Positions 45,301-56,483 of a DNA stretch of 64,000 nucleotides are shown piece after piece. Both the position numbers and the translations under genes were made by a program. Below the pieces are notes generated by a model, which worked only from the letters and a program-made list of their open reading frames with translations, made no database searches and had not been told where the DNA came from. The first letter of the stretch is position 1. The number at the start of each line of letters is the position of its first letter. The stretch comes from Durusdinium trenchii (lineage: Eukaryota; Sar; Dinophyceae; Suessiales; Symbiodiniaceae): NCBI GenBank assembly GCA_963970005.1, contig CAXAMN010025251.1, forward strand, positions 368,713-432,712, in the 5' to 3' direction.

Positions 45301-48300
45301 AGGTCACACAGAAGTTCTGGACAAGCAAAACTTTGCTGTCTAAACTGCAGACCCAAGGATTCTTCTGCTCAAGCTTTCATGTGTGGTTTCTCTTCGAATG
45401 ACTGGTGTTGCTTTGTGTTTGCTCAACAGCGTCTTTGTTTCAGCTTGGTACCAGTGCTGGCGGCTTGTTGTGTAGGTCAACGGCCGGGCAGATCCCAATC
45501 TGGTGAACTCCATCCCGCGCTTCTTGCGCCTGGTGGTGGAGCTGCCAACTGTAAAGCGCAGCAGCGGCTTGGGTCCAAAAACCCACATGGGGAAGTGACA
45601 TGTTGGGAGAGGCAGGGTGCCTTCAAAGGAGCCGTCCCAAGTCCCTAGCGGAGCCCAAGAGTTTGGACCTCTGGGGCGGGTTGAGTCTGGATTTCAGCCT
45701 TTTTCAAGATCTGTGCCTCTTATGATTCTAGACGGAGTGCGGAAGGCTCAACCTCTTGGTTTCAGGCCTCCTTTCGTGGATTGAGGTGAGATCAAGATGG
45801 AGGTCACATCTGACAATGTGGTAGTGGAGGTGGATGGGAAATTCTACTTGGACATGCCCTTACCCTATGAGGCGACTTCGATCTCTCAGTGATGCCGTTG
45901 CCAGAAACTTCAAGCACAAAGAAGGGTTTGCCTGCATTCTACATGTTTCAATCACGGAAAGCTGAGTGGACTTGTTTTCTTTTTTCCCGGTGAGCTTTGC
46001 AATAGCTGGAAGACCCCAATGATGCCTGTAAGATCTTCGAGTTCACTTGTATACCCAAAGACTTATACCAAGACCACTTCATGAACCTTTTGAACACGAT
46101 ACTTTTTCACACTTTCTTCTCGGAAAGGGGCACCTGTTCACAGCAGTTTCAACATGTTTCAACTGGGAGGTCAACGAAAGCAGTGGCAGTGCCAAGTTCG
46201 ACAAGGCCAAGCAGACCTTGACCTTGGAACTGCCAGTGGTGCCCAAAATGCCCAAGCCGGAGGCCTTGGCGGCTGCCAGACGGCTTCAAGGTTTACATGG
46301 AAATCTGGTGGAGGAGGAGAAGGATTTGGAGGGCCTTGAAGAGTTGGAGGACTCAAGAGCAAACAGTTTCTTTTTCTTGAATGGTTTTTGTTGCTCCAAC
46401 TAGGTGTGCGCAGGGCCCTCACGCTAAGAGGCAGGCTGACAGGCTGACCACGTGGGAGATCAGGATGACCACGTGACCGGACCTGAGAGCCCAACAACCC
46501 GGCACCTCAGACCTCAAGAAGTCCGAAGCATGGGTGTGTATTTCAAGAGGGGTTGGTGGTTGGAGACCCCCGGTTCCGGGTAGACTGGTCTGCGCAAACC
46601 TTCCAGAGTGTGCCGGGAAGGTCTCCCTATTTCACCCTGAGAGTCCAAGTTTGACTTGGGGCATACGCCCTGGCCTCAGTGGTGGGTGGAGCGACCCTCC
46701 TTTCGCGCTGGGCTCGGAGGACCTGGACCCAGCAGTTGAGGAGGACCTTGGCACGAAAACGTCCGAAGTGGATGAGACGGTGGACGAGACACCGGAAGAG
46801 GAGCCCGAAAGATCACAGGAAGAGGCGCGATGGACCGATGTTTCTATCGAACCATTTTTGGGAATAGAGTGTGAGAAAGGTTGATTCTATGTTGTCGATA
46901 TTATATATCTATAATTATCTATATATTATTATATAAGTGTTTAAAAGGTTTATTCAATGGTCAGAGGCCACGGATTGGATTACCATCATTGTTTCTTCGA
47001 TGTTTTTCTTTGATCCTCAGGCCTCACTGGACCAGCTGGACGAGGTTGCACCACAAAGAGAGCTTTTGGAGTTGGGAACCTCTTTGAGGATCGCTGCCCC
47101 GGGGGCTGTGGAAGAACTGCCTGAGATGGGTGTGGAAGAGCTGGAGGATGAGGACCGTGGGGCCGCGGGGTGGACAGGTGGGGCCACGGTGGCTTTAGCG
47201 GAACGGGCTCGGGTGGTGTGGAGATCCACATGAAACGAAGGGTGGTTGGTTGCAGATTGGATCACGCAGCAAGCATGTTCAATCTTTTGACTCTATGGCA
47301 GGACCCAACGCCATCAAACTATCACGGATTGATGGATTAATGTTGACGTCGGATTAATCAACGGCCCCCCCCCCTAGAAGGTCAACAAGGTCAACAAGGT
47401 CTGAGATTGGAGGTTTTGGAGATCACATCCCCCTAATAGTGGGGATGACCTGATGATGACAGGAGGAGGAGATGAGATGGGATGGAATGATGAGATCCAT
47501 GAGAGCCCAAATACTAATTCCCTTTCATCATGAGATCCATGAGAGCTTATTGGCACAAATTTGATTTCTGAGATGATGAAAGGGAATTTGATTTGGAAGA
47601 ATTGGAATGAAAGGGAATTTTTTATTTGGAAGAATTGAGATGAAAGGGAATTAGTAATTGGAAGAATTGGAATGAAAGGGAATTAGTATTTGGAAGAATT
47701 GGAATGAAAGGGATTTAGTATTTGGAAGGGTTGGGATGAAAGGGGTTAGTATTTGGAAGAATTGGAATGAAAGGGAATTAGTATTTGCAAGAGCTGGGAT
47801 GGATTGATGAGATCCATGAGAGCCCAAATACTAATTCCCTTTCATCATGAGGTCCATGAGAGCTCATCATGGATGGGGTTGACTAATAGGGGGGGTACCC
47901 CACTATTAGAGGGGGGTAGGGGGTGTATGGGGGGTACCCTTTCTGAGCTTCTCAAATTGCAGATTTTGATAGAGTTTTAATAAGGGAAAACGAAAGAATT
48001 TTCCTAGAGAGTTTTTGGAAATTCTAGGAAAGCCGTTGCTTTGGGAGAGCATTGGTAATCAATCAGAAGATCAGTTTCACCATGGTAAAACAAGAAAATA
48101 TTGAAAAGGCAAAAAGAACAAAACTAATTAAACACACATATATATTTGAATAATTGTATGTTTCCTGGGGGGACAGGGGGTAGACTAATAGGGGGGGGTT
48201 TCAGCCAAACAAATTTTTTATTAGAGGGTGGTGACTGTGGAAATTCATAGTTCAAATTAGTTTATTATAGGGGCCTGAACGCTGGGTAGACTAATAGGGG

Positions 48301-50302
48301 GGGGTTCCCTAATCCTAGGTTGACATTACTTCCTTTGCTATTAGCAGCCCTGCAATGGGTGAAAGACATCCTACTGTAAGAGGCTTTCGAGTACTTAAAT
48401 GTACTTAAGATGCAACATGCAAGCAGTGTGGAAGTCGACGCCCATTCAACAAGCTGGTGTTGATGTCCTGGCCACCGTATTTGCTATTGACGTGGTTCAT
48501 TCTTGTGGAGGACAAAGGAGAAAGCGGTGGACATTCCCACCTCTATGATTTACAAACCCACTATTGCAGTTCTTGCATTCATGTCGTCCGATTCCAATTT
48601 TTTTTCCAGTTATCCTTTTTTTTGAAAGGGTTCCCAACAGCTTCATTGGGCTTCACCCTGCATTTTCACCACAAAGCCAGTGGAGGTTCTCATGTTGCCG
48701 CAGGCTGCTTTGGTAGACTTCCCCAGCTTCATTGCGGTGGACAGCTTCCAGGGTGCCCGAGAAGGCTATTTCTTCGGAACTGGCAGTGAAGGCTGGAGCC
48801 GCTCTTTGCGGTGATTTTGAGGCTTCTTATTATACTTTTCGGGTGGGTAACGGTTTGAAAACATGCTGCCCCCCAAAAATATAATCATATCCATATCCTT
48901 TTCTAAAGAACATGACCATGGATACATCTACTGTAAACCCTTGGAGGACCAGGTTGTTTTCCACTTCTGTGTTTCTTCAATAGGGGGGTCATGTTCGTGG
49001 AGCGTGGGTAGTTTGAAAGGGTTGCTTATTTTGTTGAGGAGAAAGGACTCTCACATGGCAGGTCTTGGATACTATCGAGACCTGCGGCAGCCGCGGCAAA
49101 GGCCAAGACCAAGACCTCCTCCTCAGGAGGTTTTGGACCTTCCGTTAGTCGAGGAGGTGGTCATTGTACCTGCACCACTGCCCGAGTATGCAAGAGATTT
49201 CATGGAGACCTCTTCAGCCCTTACCACGCGTCTTCCAGCTGATGAGGTGGAGGTGGAACAGGAAGAACCTGAGCTTCTTCATCAGCTCGGGCGGCAAAAT
49301 CTGCTGCTGCGGATCCCTTTGCCTCATCAAAGCTTTGCAGATCTGCGTTTGAGCGCAGTGGGACGTCGCCTCACCATCTCCTTTTGCACCAGATCTGCCA
49401 GCGCAAGCACAGCAAGCACGGCAAGCCGCTGGCGTCGACGGTCGTTGCGGCGTACGCTCGGAGGGCAAGTGGACCTCCAGCAGAGCTATGCTGATGTGAT
49501 CGGCTCGAAGGAGACTTCTGAGCTGCAGGTGGGGGAAGGCCAAAGCTTCTTCGATTAAGCGTGGATCCCTGAATGGAGGGGCTGTATAAAGCAGGGCTTT
49601 ACTTGGGCAGGTGTTGCAAGAGATTGATATTGGATGATCTTGGATAGGCATGCATGAAGGCGGTGAAAGGGCTCAGGCTGGATTTGTCACGCAACAGGGC
49701 TCAGACTCAATCACCATATGAGATCTCAAAGATAGTAGACATGATGATGCAAGGAGTGCAGTGTATTTCCCACGGATTTGGCGGAACATCATCAAAACAT
49801 CTCAAGACATATGACACACATCATGCAGTGTATAATGTATATACATACACATACATACAGTATACAAAAATACATATATATATATAATATAGACATAGAT
49901 GATTATAATTGGATGGTCTTACTGCAGGTGGTCTTGCGAAAGGCCATCAAGGAGGAATCTTGGGAGTCTGCCTTCTTTCGGACCAACGAGCCCGACCGCG
50001 CTGAAGCGGATGAAGCTGTGGCTTTAGGCCTCGCCGCCGCGCCGGAGACCGAGGATGCGCCGACCTCGACCCCCAGCGTTGCACCGGAGGACTCGGCGCC
50101 CAGAGCGCCGGAGGTGGACGCCGCGGACGACGCGGCGCCGGTGGAAGACTCGGCGGAGTTGGATGTGGCACAGCCGATGGTGCAGGACACCACCGAGGCC
50201 AGTGCCTTACGGCAAGTGGATGCCTCTGCTGCGGTGCAAAGCGCCATGGTCATGGGACAGGCAGTGCTGCTTCAGAATCGGCTCATGTACCAATTGTTGT
50301 GA
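42322..50302 (+). CDS. PIH1-domain protein, Kintoun/DNAAF2-like axonemal dynein assembly factor, multi-exon
   Basis: ATG 42322. Exons readable to the base: 42322-42408, 42569-42643, 42872-42958, 43199-43288, then pieces at about 43575-43830, 43930-44043, 44276-44352, 44647-44760, 45474-45567, 45800-45871, 46170-46370, 46700-46860, 47020-47220, 48672-48791, 49062-49528 and 49928-50302 (TGA). Spliced product: GDMKGITQDEISKLQKAMK..., GLCVKTSISFKTGQKQKCFI then NIVHTDRLDD and YCMTCDFAV..LLIDTA (PIH1 domain), RIRVPAHRLIHSGHLDLSDF, RFLRLVVELPTVKR and DMPLPYEVNESSGSAKFDK (CS-like fold), an acidic middle, VDSFQGAREGYFFGTGSEGL, an R/P-rich part and an acidic C-terminus. PIH proteins act with Hsp90/R2TP to preassemble axonemal dyneins in the cytoplasm. 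Introns use GC-AG, GA-AG and GT-AG. Family is sure, the orthologue less so. Confidence 0.8.
44038..44284 (+). repeat. Intron flanked by a 15-nt direct repeat
   Basis: CTGAAGGAGATGCGA occurs at about 44038-44052 and again at about 44270-44284. Splicing CTGAAG|GAG... to ...CTGAAG|GAG (a GA-AG intron) joins AELKEMR to QEAKRKKK without a frame break. The repeat looks like the target duplication of an introner-like insertion. Confidence 0.7.
44375..44470 (+). repeat. CAACA/CAGCAA trinucleotide tract
   Basis: A CA run is followed by about 28 ACA/CAA/AGC triplets, starting shortly after the GTACGG donor of the PIH1 gene, so it is intronic. Confidence 0.9.
44975..45070 (+). repeat. MITE-like hairpin element, copy 2
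   Basis: AACATGGAAG and its inverted partner CTTCCATGTT flank a core with GTAGAGGAAAATGGTCTTCC, nearly identical to the core of 31980-32092. It lies in an intron of the PIH1 gene. Confidence 0.65.
47489..47865 (+). repeat. Compound repeat with direct and inverted units
   Basis: A block of about 58 bp (GATGAGATCCATGAGAGCCC, then AAATACTAATTCCCTTTCATC and onward) occurs at 47489-47547 and 47808-47865. Between them are about six 32-bp units (GAAGAATTGGAATGAAAGGG, then AATTAGTATTTG) whose AATGAAAGGGAATTAGTATTT part is the inverse of the block's AAATACTAATTCCCTTT. The whole can fold back on itself. Confidence 0.85.
47880..48650. other. Intron-like stretch with CTAATAGGGG motifs
   Basis: GACTAATAGGGGGG occurs near 47880-47897, 48184-48200 and 48290-48304. 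No coding sequence was seen until the PIH1 exon at 48672. Confidence 0.5.
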
Positions 50303-51440
50303 GTGCAGGGAATCTTCTGCGCTGAGCCGATCGTGCATGATGCACGTCTCGTGAGCATTTCCAAGGCTCCAATGGGTGCCATTTGCAGGTCGAATCCAGT
50401 GATGCAAATTGCATGCAAAATGGTGTGGGTACCCTTAGGCCCTTTGGCCTATGTGCCAGCAAGATTAGGAAGGATGCATAATTGCCAGTCAAAGACTCTC
50501 GAGGCGTTGAGGTACTTGCAAAATCTGGCAAATTGGAAGAGAAATGCCCGGCAAACGCTGATGTGTATCTAGTTTCTTCTACCACCACCAGCCAACCAGC
50601 CTTTTCGTTCCTCCAGCGGCTCGCCAGGGCCGCCAGGCCCCTCCCAGGTTGCACCTCCAAGACCTCCCACTCCAAAGCCCCTGCGTGGCGTGGCTCTGTC
50701 CATGTCGTTCCAGGTCTCAAGGTGTTGCCCAGCACCTGTTCCGAACGTGTGAACCACGTGCCCTTCTGCGGCGGCTTCCTGGCACAGCTCACCTCCCGGG
50801 ATGGAGCCGAGGAGGGAGGCGTGCGGAGCGTGGCTGGGGATGCGGAGGGTGGAAGATTCTCTTCTGGGGGGGGGGAAGGATGAGATGTGACGGGTGTCAT
50901 GTAGACCATTGCGATTGTTTACATCCCCAGGTTTAGAAGAAGTTTTACCATCCATGGGGGGGTTGATTCATCAAGAGACTATATATATATATATATATTA
51001 GGCCACTGGGCCTAGGGATCCACCGTTCAAGCATCGGAAGAGTTGACCTTGAGATCCTTGGGTTCTGGATTGAGCCACCTTTCAACGGGCTCACTGACCG
51101 TAATTGTTCACTTGGTGCCATTGTTTTCGCTTGGGGAAGGAAGGACACGCGCCTCAGCTCAGATAGAGCTGAGGCACGACAGCGCCATACAGTTTCTTCA
51201 TGATGATTACTGCGCCACGCAGTAATTCAATGCTGCAAACTTCAATCCAACCTGCAAACCACAACAAACCCTAACAATAACTAGAAGTTTGAAGGTTAAA
51301 CCTGAAACGCTCTTGCATACAGCCACATCTTCATGGTGATGATGAGAGTGGTTGGGAGTGGTTGGGGTGAGTGAGAAGACATTGTTTTTTTGAATTCTCA
51401 TTGACCGTGCTGTTTTTACTCAGTCACTGCCCTGAACTCA
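50303..51440. other. Intergenic or intron-like stretch
   Basis: GC-rich open pieces at 50580-50880 lack recognisable motifs. A TA run lies at 50981-50999. Confidence 0.3.
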
Positions 51441-51458
51441 CTCCTTTGTTCTACAGGC

Positions 51459-53010
51459 CTGGATTCGGCCCAAGAAGAAAAGCTGAAGTCGGATGCTTCA
51501 TCCTGGGAGTCAGAGGAGAAGGAGCTGAATGAACGTGTCAAGAATTGGGGGGAAACAGGTGGTGAATCTGAATGGAGGATCTCCATGATGCGTTTCCATG
51601 ATGGCATCCCATGGCATCCCATGGCTCCGAATGGCTCCTCCCTGCAACACAGCCGCATCGCCGAAAACGAACTTCCAGCATACATTCTGCTCAGGATTCT
51701 TGGACCCTGGCACGACAAGTCATCAAACAAGATCAATGACTACGACTAGCAGCTTCATCGCTTTAGTGAGCACTGCCGGGGATTCGGTCCATTTTTTGGT
51801 GAATAAATAAGGGAAGACGCAGGGATCGATTCAAGCAGGCCAGAGACGATAGGCCAGAACAGGTTTTGGAAGGGCCTGTTCTACTTCCATGCTATTCATG
51901 TTTGAGGCATCTGAGAGATAGATAGGGAGAGAGAGAGAGAGGGAGCAGCACCATCCCCCTTTTTCGGATTTCAACTCTCCCTCCTTCCCACTCTTCCAAA
52001 ACCCACTCCTCCTCCCCCCACTCTCCGAGAATGCACACTCTCCTCATCCACGGCTTGACCCAGACGCCGTAGTAGACGCCGTGCAGGACGCCACGGACAA
52101 GGACATCCACTCGGCCGAGTTGGCCTCCTGGATCGTGAAGCTCTTCGGTATCGACCTGCGGCCGACGGCGGAGTGGGCTCCGAATCAGGAGCGGTGGCGG
52201 TTTCGATTTAAATTCTCAGATGAATCAAGCCAAGACCTTTCGAAGCATTTGGAAGATTCATTTAAGAGGAGAGTGGCTGACCTTCCGATGTGGGGGATTT
52301 TTCATACCTTTTCCCCCGATGCCTGCCGAGACTCCTGGGGATCAGCTCTCCGCCATGGATCAGAGGTGGTCAAAGGGATGTGCATTTGATGTGCATTGAT
52401 CACCTCTGATGTGTTTAGAGAAGCACATCACCACCTCCACGGTGAGTCGGAAGCACCAACCTTTGGAGGAGAAGCGGAAGAAGTTCTTGACGCAGCTGAA
52501 GGTGGACAGGCGGAAGTTCGTGACAAAAAGCCATCCGAAAACGGAAGAGATGCTTGGGGTGCTGATGCTGGGGGGCAGAGGAACGATCCAGTAGCAGCCT
52601 TGATTTTTTCTTGGTACACGAGAGCGCTCACCGAATCATCACTTCTTGCGGCCGTTTTTGTGGGAGGTCATTTGGGATTGTGGAAGCTGGGTGCACAGCT
52701 TTGGCGTTGCTTCGTTTGTTTCTGTTCTTTTTTGGAGGGGTTCCGACCCACTCACGAGCCTCGATGGCTTGGGGGGCCCTGAAGAAGGTCCCAAACCCAC
52801 CAAACCACGTGGCTCGCGTGGTTCCGTGGCTCGATGCCACCGACGATCGGAGACGGACGTCGGACGTCAGGCTCACCTGGGAATACATCCAGCATTTATT
52901 GGGCGAGCTCCCTGACACGGTGCCACGGCAGGAACTCAGCAGCCTCCGAACGCTTCGTGAAAGGGCGGAGGGTTTGGCACACCGAAAAAGGAGAGACGAC
53001 GCTTTGAACA
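51459..53010 (+). CDS. Exons of an unrecognised gene
   Basis: Protein-like open pieces on +: about 51459-51560 (SAQEEKLKSDASSWESEEKE, coiled-coil-like), 52081-52200 (DIHSAELASWIVKLFGIDLR), 52415-52575 (KRKKFLTQLKVDRRKFVTKS) and 52770-53010 (VARVVPWLDATDD..., LTWEYIQHLLGELPDTVPRQ). They are charged, mostly helical and unlike the flanking DNA. I do not recognise the family. They may belong to one gene with the exons at 55.0-56.1 kb. Confidence 0.4.
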
Positions 53011-53040
53011 TCCACCACTCACTGTGTTGTTTAGCTGCAG

Positions 53041-53176
53041 CCCATGTAAAGCTACGCATGTTGTACCATAGTCCCTTTTGGTTCAGTTTGTGAAGAGCCC
53101 GCCTTGCTGTGAGAAAGAGAGAGGTTACTTTGCACTCTGTGATAGAGAGGGTGGCCTTCAAACTTTACGCTTGCAT
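53041..53176 (+). repeat. Direct repeat of about 136 bp, copy 1
   Basis: Landmarks are CCATGTAA, GCTAC, TGTACCATAG, CCTTTTGGTTCA, AAGAGAGAGGTTAC and CACTCTGTGATAG. Copy 2 is at 53989-54125 with somewhat over 80% identity by eye. Confidence 0.8.
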
Positions 53177-53179
53177 GGT

Positions 53180-55040
53180 AGCGGAGCGCCAGTACACTGT
53201 AAATGCGCCAGGGATTGATCCAAGGTGCAGCCCAGTTCATTTTGGGCTTGAGGTCCAGGCTGAGTGCTGATTCAGCACGGGCCACCGTTGCTACCAAGTG
53301 TACCCCAGGCCAGGTCATTGCTCGATAGGCTGCCTCGTGAGCTTTCTGGAGTAAATGGGCCATTTGGAATTAGTTTGATGTAGGCACTGGCCAAGCAGAG
53401 GCCATGTCAAGGCGTTGGAAAGCCTGACGCCCCCCAAGGGCGCGCGTGTAATTCACTTGTTTCCACATCTTTTTCACTTTGGTTTGCAGATCTGCAGATC
53501 ATGCAGGACGTCTAAGATCTAGAAAGGGCACGGCAGGGACAGTCTTGCAATTGGGCAAGTGCACAATTCGCACAATGTGCAAGTGACAGGCAGTCATTGC
53601 ATTGAGCATGGAGGGGCCGAGTGCTACAGTCTGGTAAGTGGTTCATGCCGGGCATCAGGTGAGCAGTCAGCTTAAGGATTGGGGCATGCTCCACGGGTAG
53701 ATGGTTTGGCTATAGGAAGCCGACATGGCATTGGAAAGGTCAAGCATAGATATTGTATGGCCATGGGCGCAGCAAGCAGTACTTTCAGGACGTATAAAGC
53801 CGCATAAGATATCCACAGTGGATATGCTCAAAGGATGAAATTCCAGCAAGACAGGCTCAGGCACGGCTTTGCTGAGGGCCTCACCCACTTGCCACTGTTT
53901 GAGGCTGGAATATGTGGCACTTTGCTCAGGCTTCGCGCTCGAACTTCAGATGGGATTCCTCCCTTTGGACGCGTGCAGACATGTGTCACCCATGTAATGC
54001 TACCCATGTCGTACCATAGCCCCTTTTGGTTCACTTTGTGAAGGGCCTACTGCGCTGTGAAAAAGAGAGAGGTTACCTCGCACTCTGTGATAGGGAGGGG
54101 CTACTTTCAAACTTCACGTTTGCACAAGTGAGTGGTGTCCGTGACTGACCCTTGCGGTGGGCGCTCTAAGCTAGCAATTTTCAAAGCAGCTCATACATTT
54201 TTGCAGCCTTAATTCGGATGGGTATGGAGATCCGTTTCCCAGAAAACTCCCACAAAGTCCTGCAACTGCAGCCCCGCCTCGGCCCCGGACCCTTCTTGCT
54301 TCCCCCCTCCAGGCAATGGTTGGGCGTGCCCGCAGCGACTCCGCCGGCACCGCCATGACGGCGCGCACAGACGCCTCAGACCCTCGGACCGGTGCACGGC
54401 GTGTGGTTCAGGGTCGGTAGCCACATTCCATCATACAGGTTTCTGGTATGTTACATTCAGGTGTCACCATGTTACAGTCAGGTCAGGTCTTACGGATATT
54501 TATGGGTTCTGTCCCTTTATTCTTGAGCGGCCGGAGATTCCCCATGCAACGCTGGCTAGGCACAAAGACGTGTGCAGAGTGGGAGGGTGGAGGCTGCCAA
54601 CTGCCAGGAAGAAGCACGAGTTTCAACCGCCAGCATGGGTCAAACCATGTCAAAACCCGTTACTGTAGGTTTACTCGTGGATCATGACATGCCTGTAAGG
54701 CCATGATTTTTCATGTGCAATTGTTTGAGGTTGCCTACTCCGCCATCCTTCAGCTTGGGTTGACAAAGGGAGGACACGTGGTGGTCATGCATCAGCATGG
54801 CTCGTCAGAAAGGATTATAATGTCATGAAAGTGAACCATTTGGCCAAAGGGAACAACCAGAGGGAACACACAAGTACTGACTGTAGTCTCACCTAGAATC
54901 CAAAAAAAAGACACGTCCCGAACACCCAAACACCCCAACGATCCGGAGAGAGATCACAAACCCTGGAAAGACCATCAAGGAGTATGAAGGACCATTGATT
55001 TTACAAACAGAGGCCCAAGACTAAGACACACTTCCTGTTT
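53180..55040. other. Intron-like stretch
   Basis: It holds copy 2 of the direct repeat and otherwise no recognisable feature. Confidence 0.35.
53989..54125 (+). repeat. Direct repeat of about 136 bp, copy 2
   Basis: Partner of 53041-53176. Confidence 0.8.
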
Positions 55041-55051
55041 TTGTTGGAGGG

Positions 55052-56085
55052 ATGATGTCTCCAACAAAATCCGCCCAGGACAACTCCATGTACTTGTTCC
55101 GACGTCCCAGCTTTTCGGAGTCCGTGGCGTTTTCGGACACCACCGACGAGCGGATGGAACACGCGAGGCGACAACAGGCTGAGCATGCCGCCTTTGCAAA
55201 AAACATGTTTTTTTTGAAGGTTTTTTTTGTTTGTTCCCCTCCCTAGTTTGTCAGTGACTGTCTTACATGTAGAATCAAGATGTGATGCGCTACATCTATA
55301 TATTTGCACAGTGCACGCCCCCCAACAACTTTTGTTTCGTTTTGTGGTGTTTTTGGGGGGGCGGGGTGCAGCTCAAGATCTTTGGGCAACTCTCCACGCA
55401 CCCTGGATTTGTTGCATTGGATCCTAGCAAAAAAAAAGTGAAGGGAACTCTCGTTGAGCTTACCCATAGACTCCATAGGCTCCATGGGACTGCCATATAT
55501 GCCTACATGGACCCCCCAAACCGCCCCAACTGATCGGCATATATATATATATCATACATGGAGTGTCTGGGTTTTGAGCTTATGGACCTGGCAAGTCGTT
55601 GGTTTTCCACTGGACCCGAAATACTAAGGCGTGCGGCGACGCTGGAAAAGGCCAATCCCATCTCTTTGCAGAGCAATCCGCTGCTGAGCCGCCGCCAGCG
55701 GATGGGGCGACTGGGCGAGGAGGAGGCGGTGGACACCGCGCCGGCGCCGGTGCGAGGGCGCCTCCCGCTGCAGAACAATCCCTTGCTGAATCGACGGCCC
55801 AAACTGGCGAGCCCAGCTGCGGATGGAGCCGAGCAGAAGGGGGTCTCTTTGCAAAGCAACCCCTTGCTGAATCGAAGACCGAAGGCGGACGAGGCCGGTG
55901 TCTCTTTGCAAGGCAACTCCTTGAGGCAAAATCTGGCGGCTCAGGCGGATGCAGATGGAAGAGATCGCCCTCCGGTGCCGTTGCAGAGCAATCCGCTGCT
56001 GATGAGACGACAGAAGTTGTCCGAGAAGACTGCAGATGCCGGAGCTAGCACTTCAGGCCGGGTTCGTGAGGTGTCCAACTCTTGA
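55052..56085 (+). CDS. Protein with repeated LQxNPLLxRR motifs, at least two exons
   Basis: A possible first exon (about 55052-55200) begins with ATG and reads SAQDNSMYLFRRPSFSESVA, then a charged DERMEHARRQQAEHAA helix. The last exon (about 55590-56085, TGA) contains LQSNPLLSRRQR, LQNNPLLNRRPK, LQSNPLLNRRPK, a decayed LQGNSLRQN and LQSNPLLMRRQK, separated by 15-30 acidic or alanine-rich residues. The spaced motif looks like a repeated short binding motif in a disordered tail. I know no named family with it. An open piece at about 55375-55500 may be a further exon. Confidence 0.5.
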
Positions 56086-56483
56086 GCTGCACATTGCATG
56101 TTGCTAGCCATGGTACTGGTAGCGTGAGATAGCATGAGGATTTTGTTGATCACACGTCAGAAAGGCTATTGAATTTGTTAAATCAAATCTATATGAATCC
56201 ATCCACGATGCTTGGCGGCAATGTAATCGGCTTTAAAGACCTCTAATTGCCGGGTTGCATGATCCAAGTGCATAATGGGCATGTAATATATGATTATGTA
56301 TTTATATATGATAACATATAATAACTAGACTATATAGGAATTAGCAGCACCTAGGAATGTAGTGTAGCGAATGAGTAGGGATGCGATGTTATATCATAGT
56401 TAGTTAGTTAGTTTCTCGTTTGTCTCTAGTGTTTTGCTATCAAGCCTTGCCCACCCTCCCCTGGGGGGAGGGGGTGTAGGGAC
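56086..56483. other. AT-rich 5' flank of the tyrosine-recombinase element
   Basis: AT-rich DNA with TTAG repeats (56398-56412) and a short C-run/G-run hairpin (CCTCCCCTGGGGGGAGG, 56454-56470) just before the Gag ATG. A terminal repeat for the element was looked for here but not found. Confidence 0.45.
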
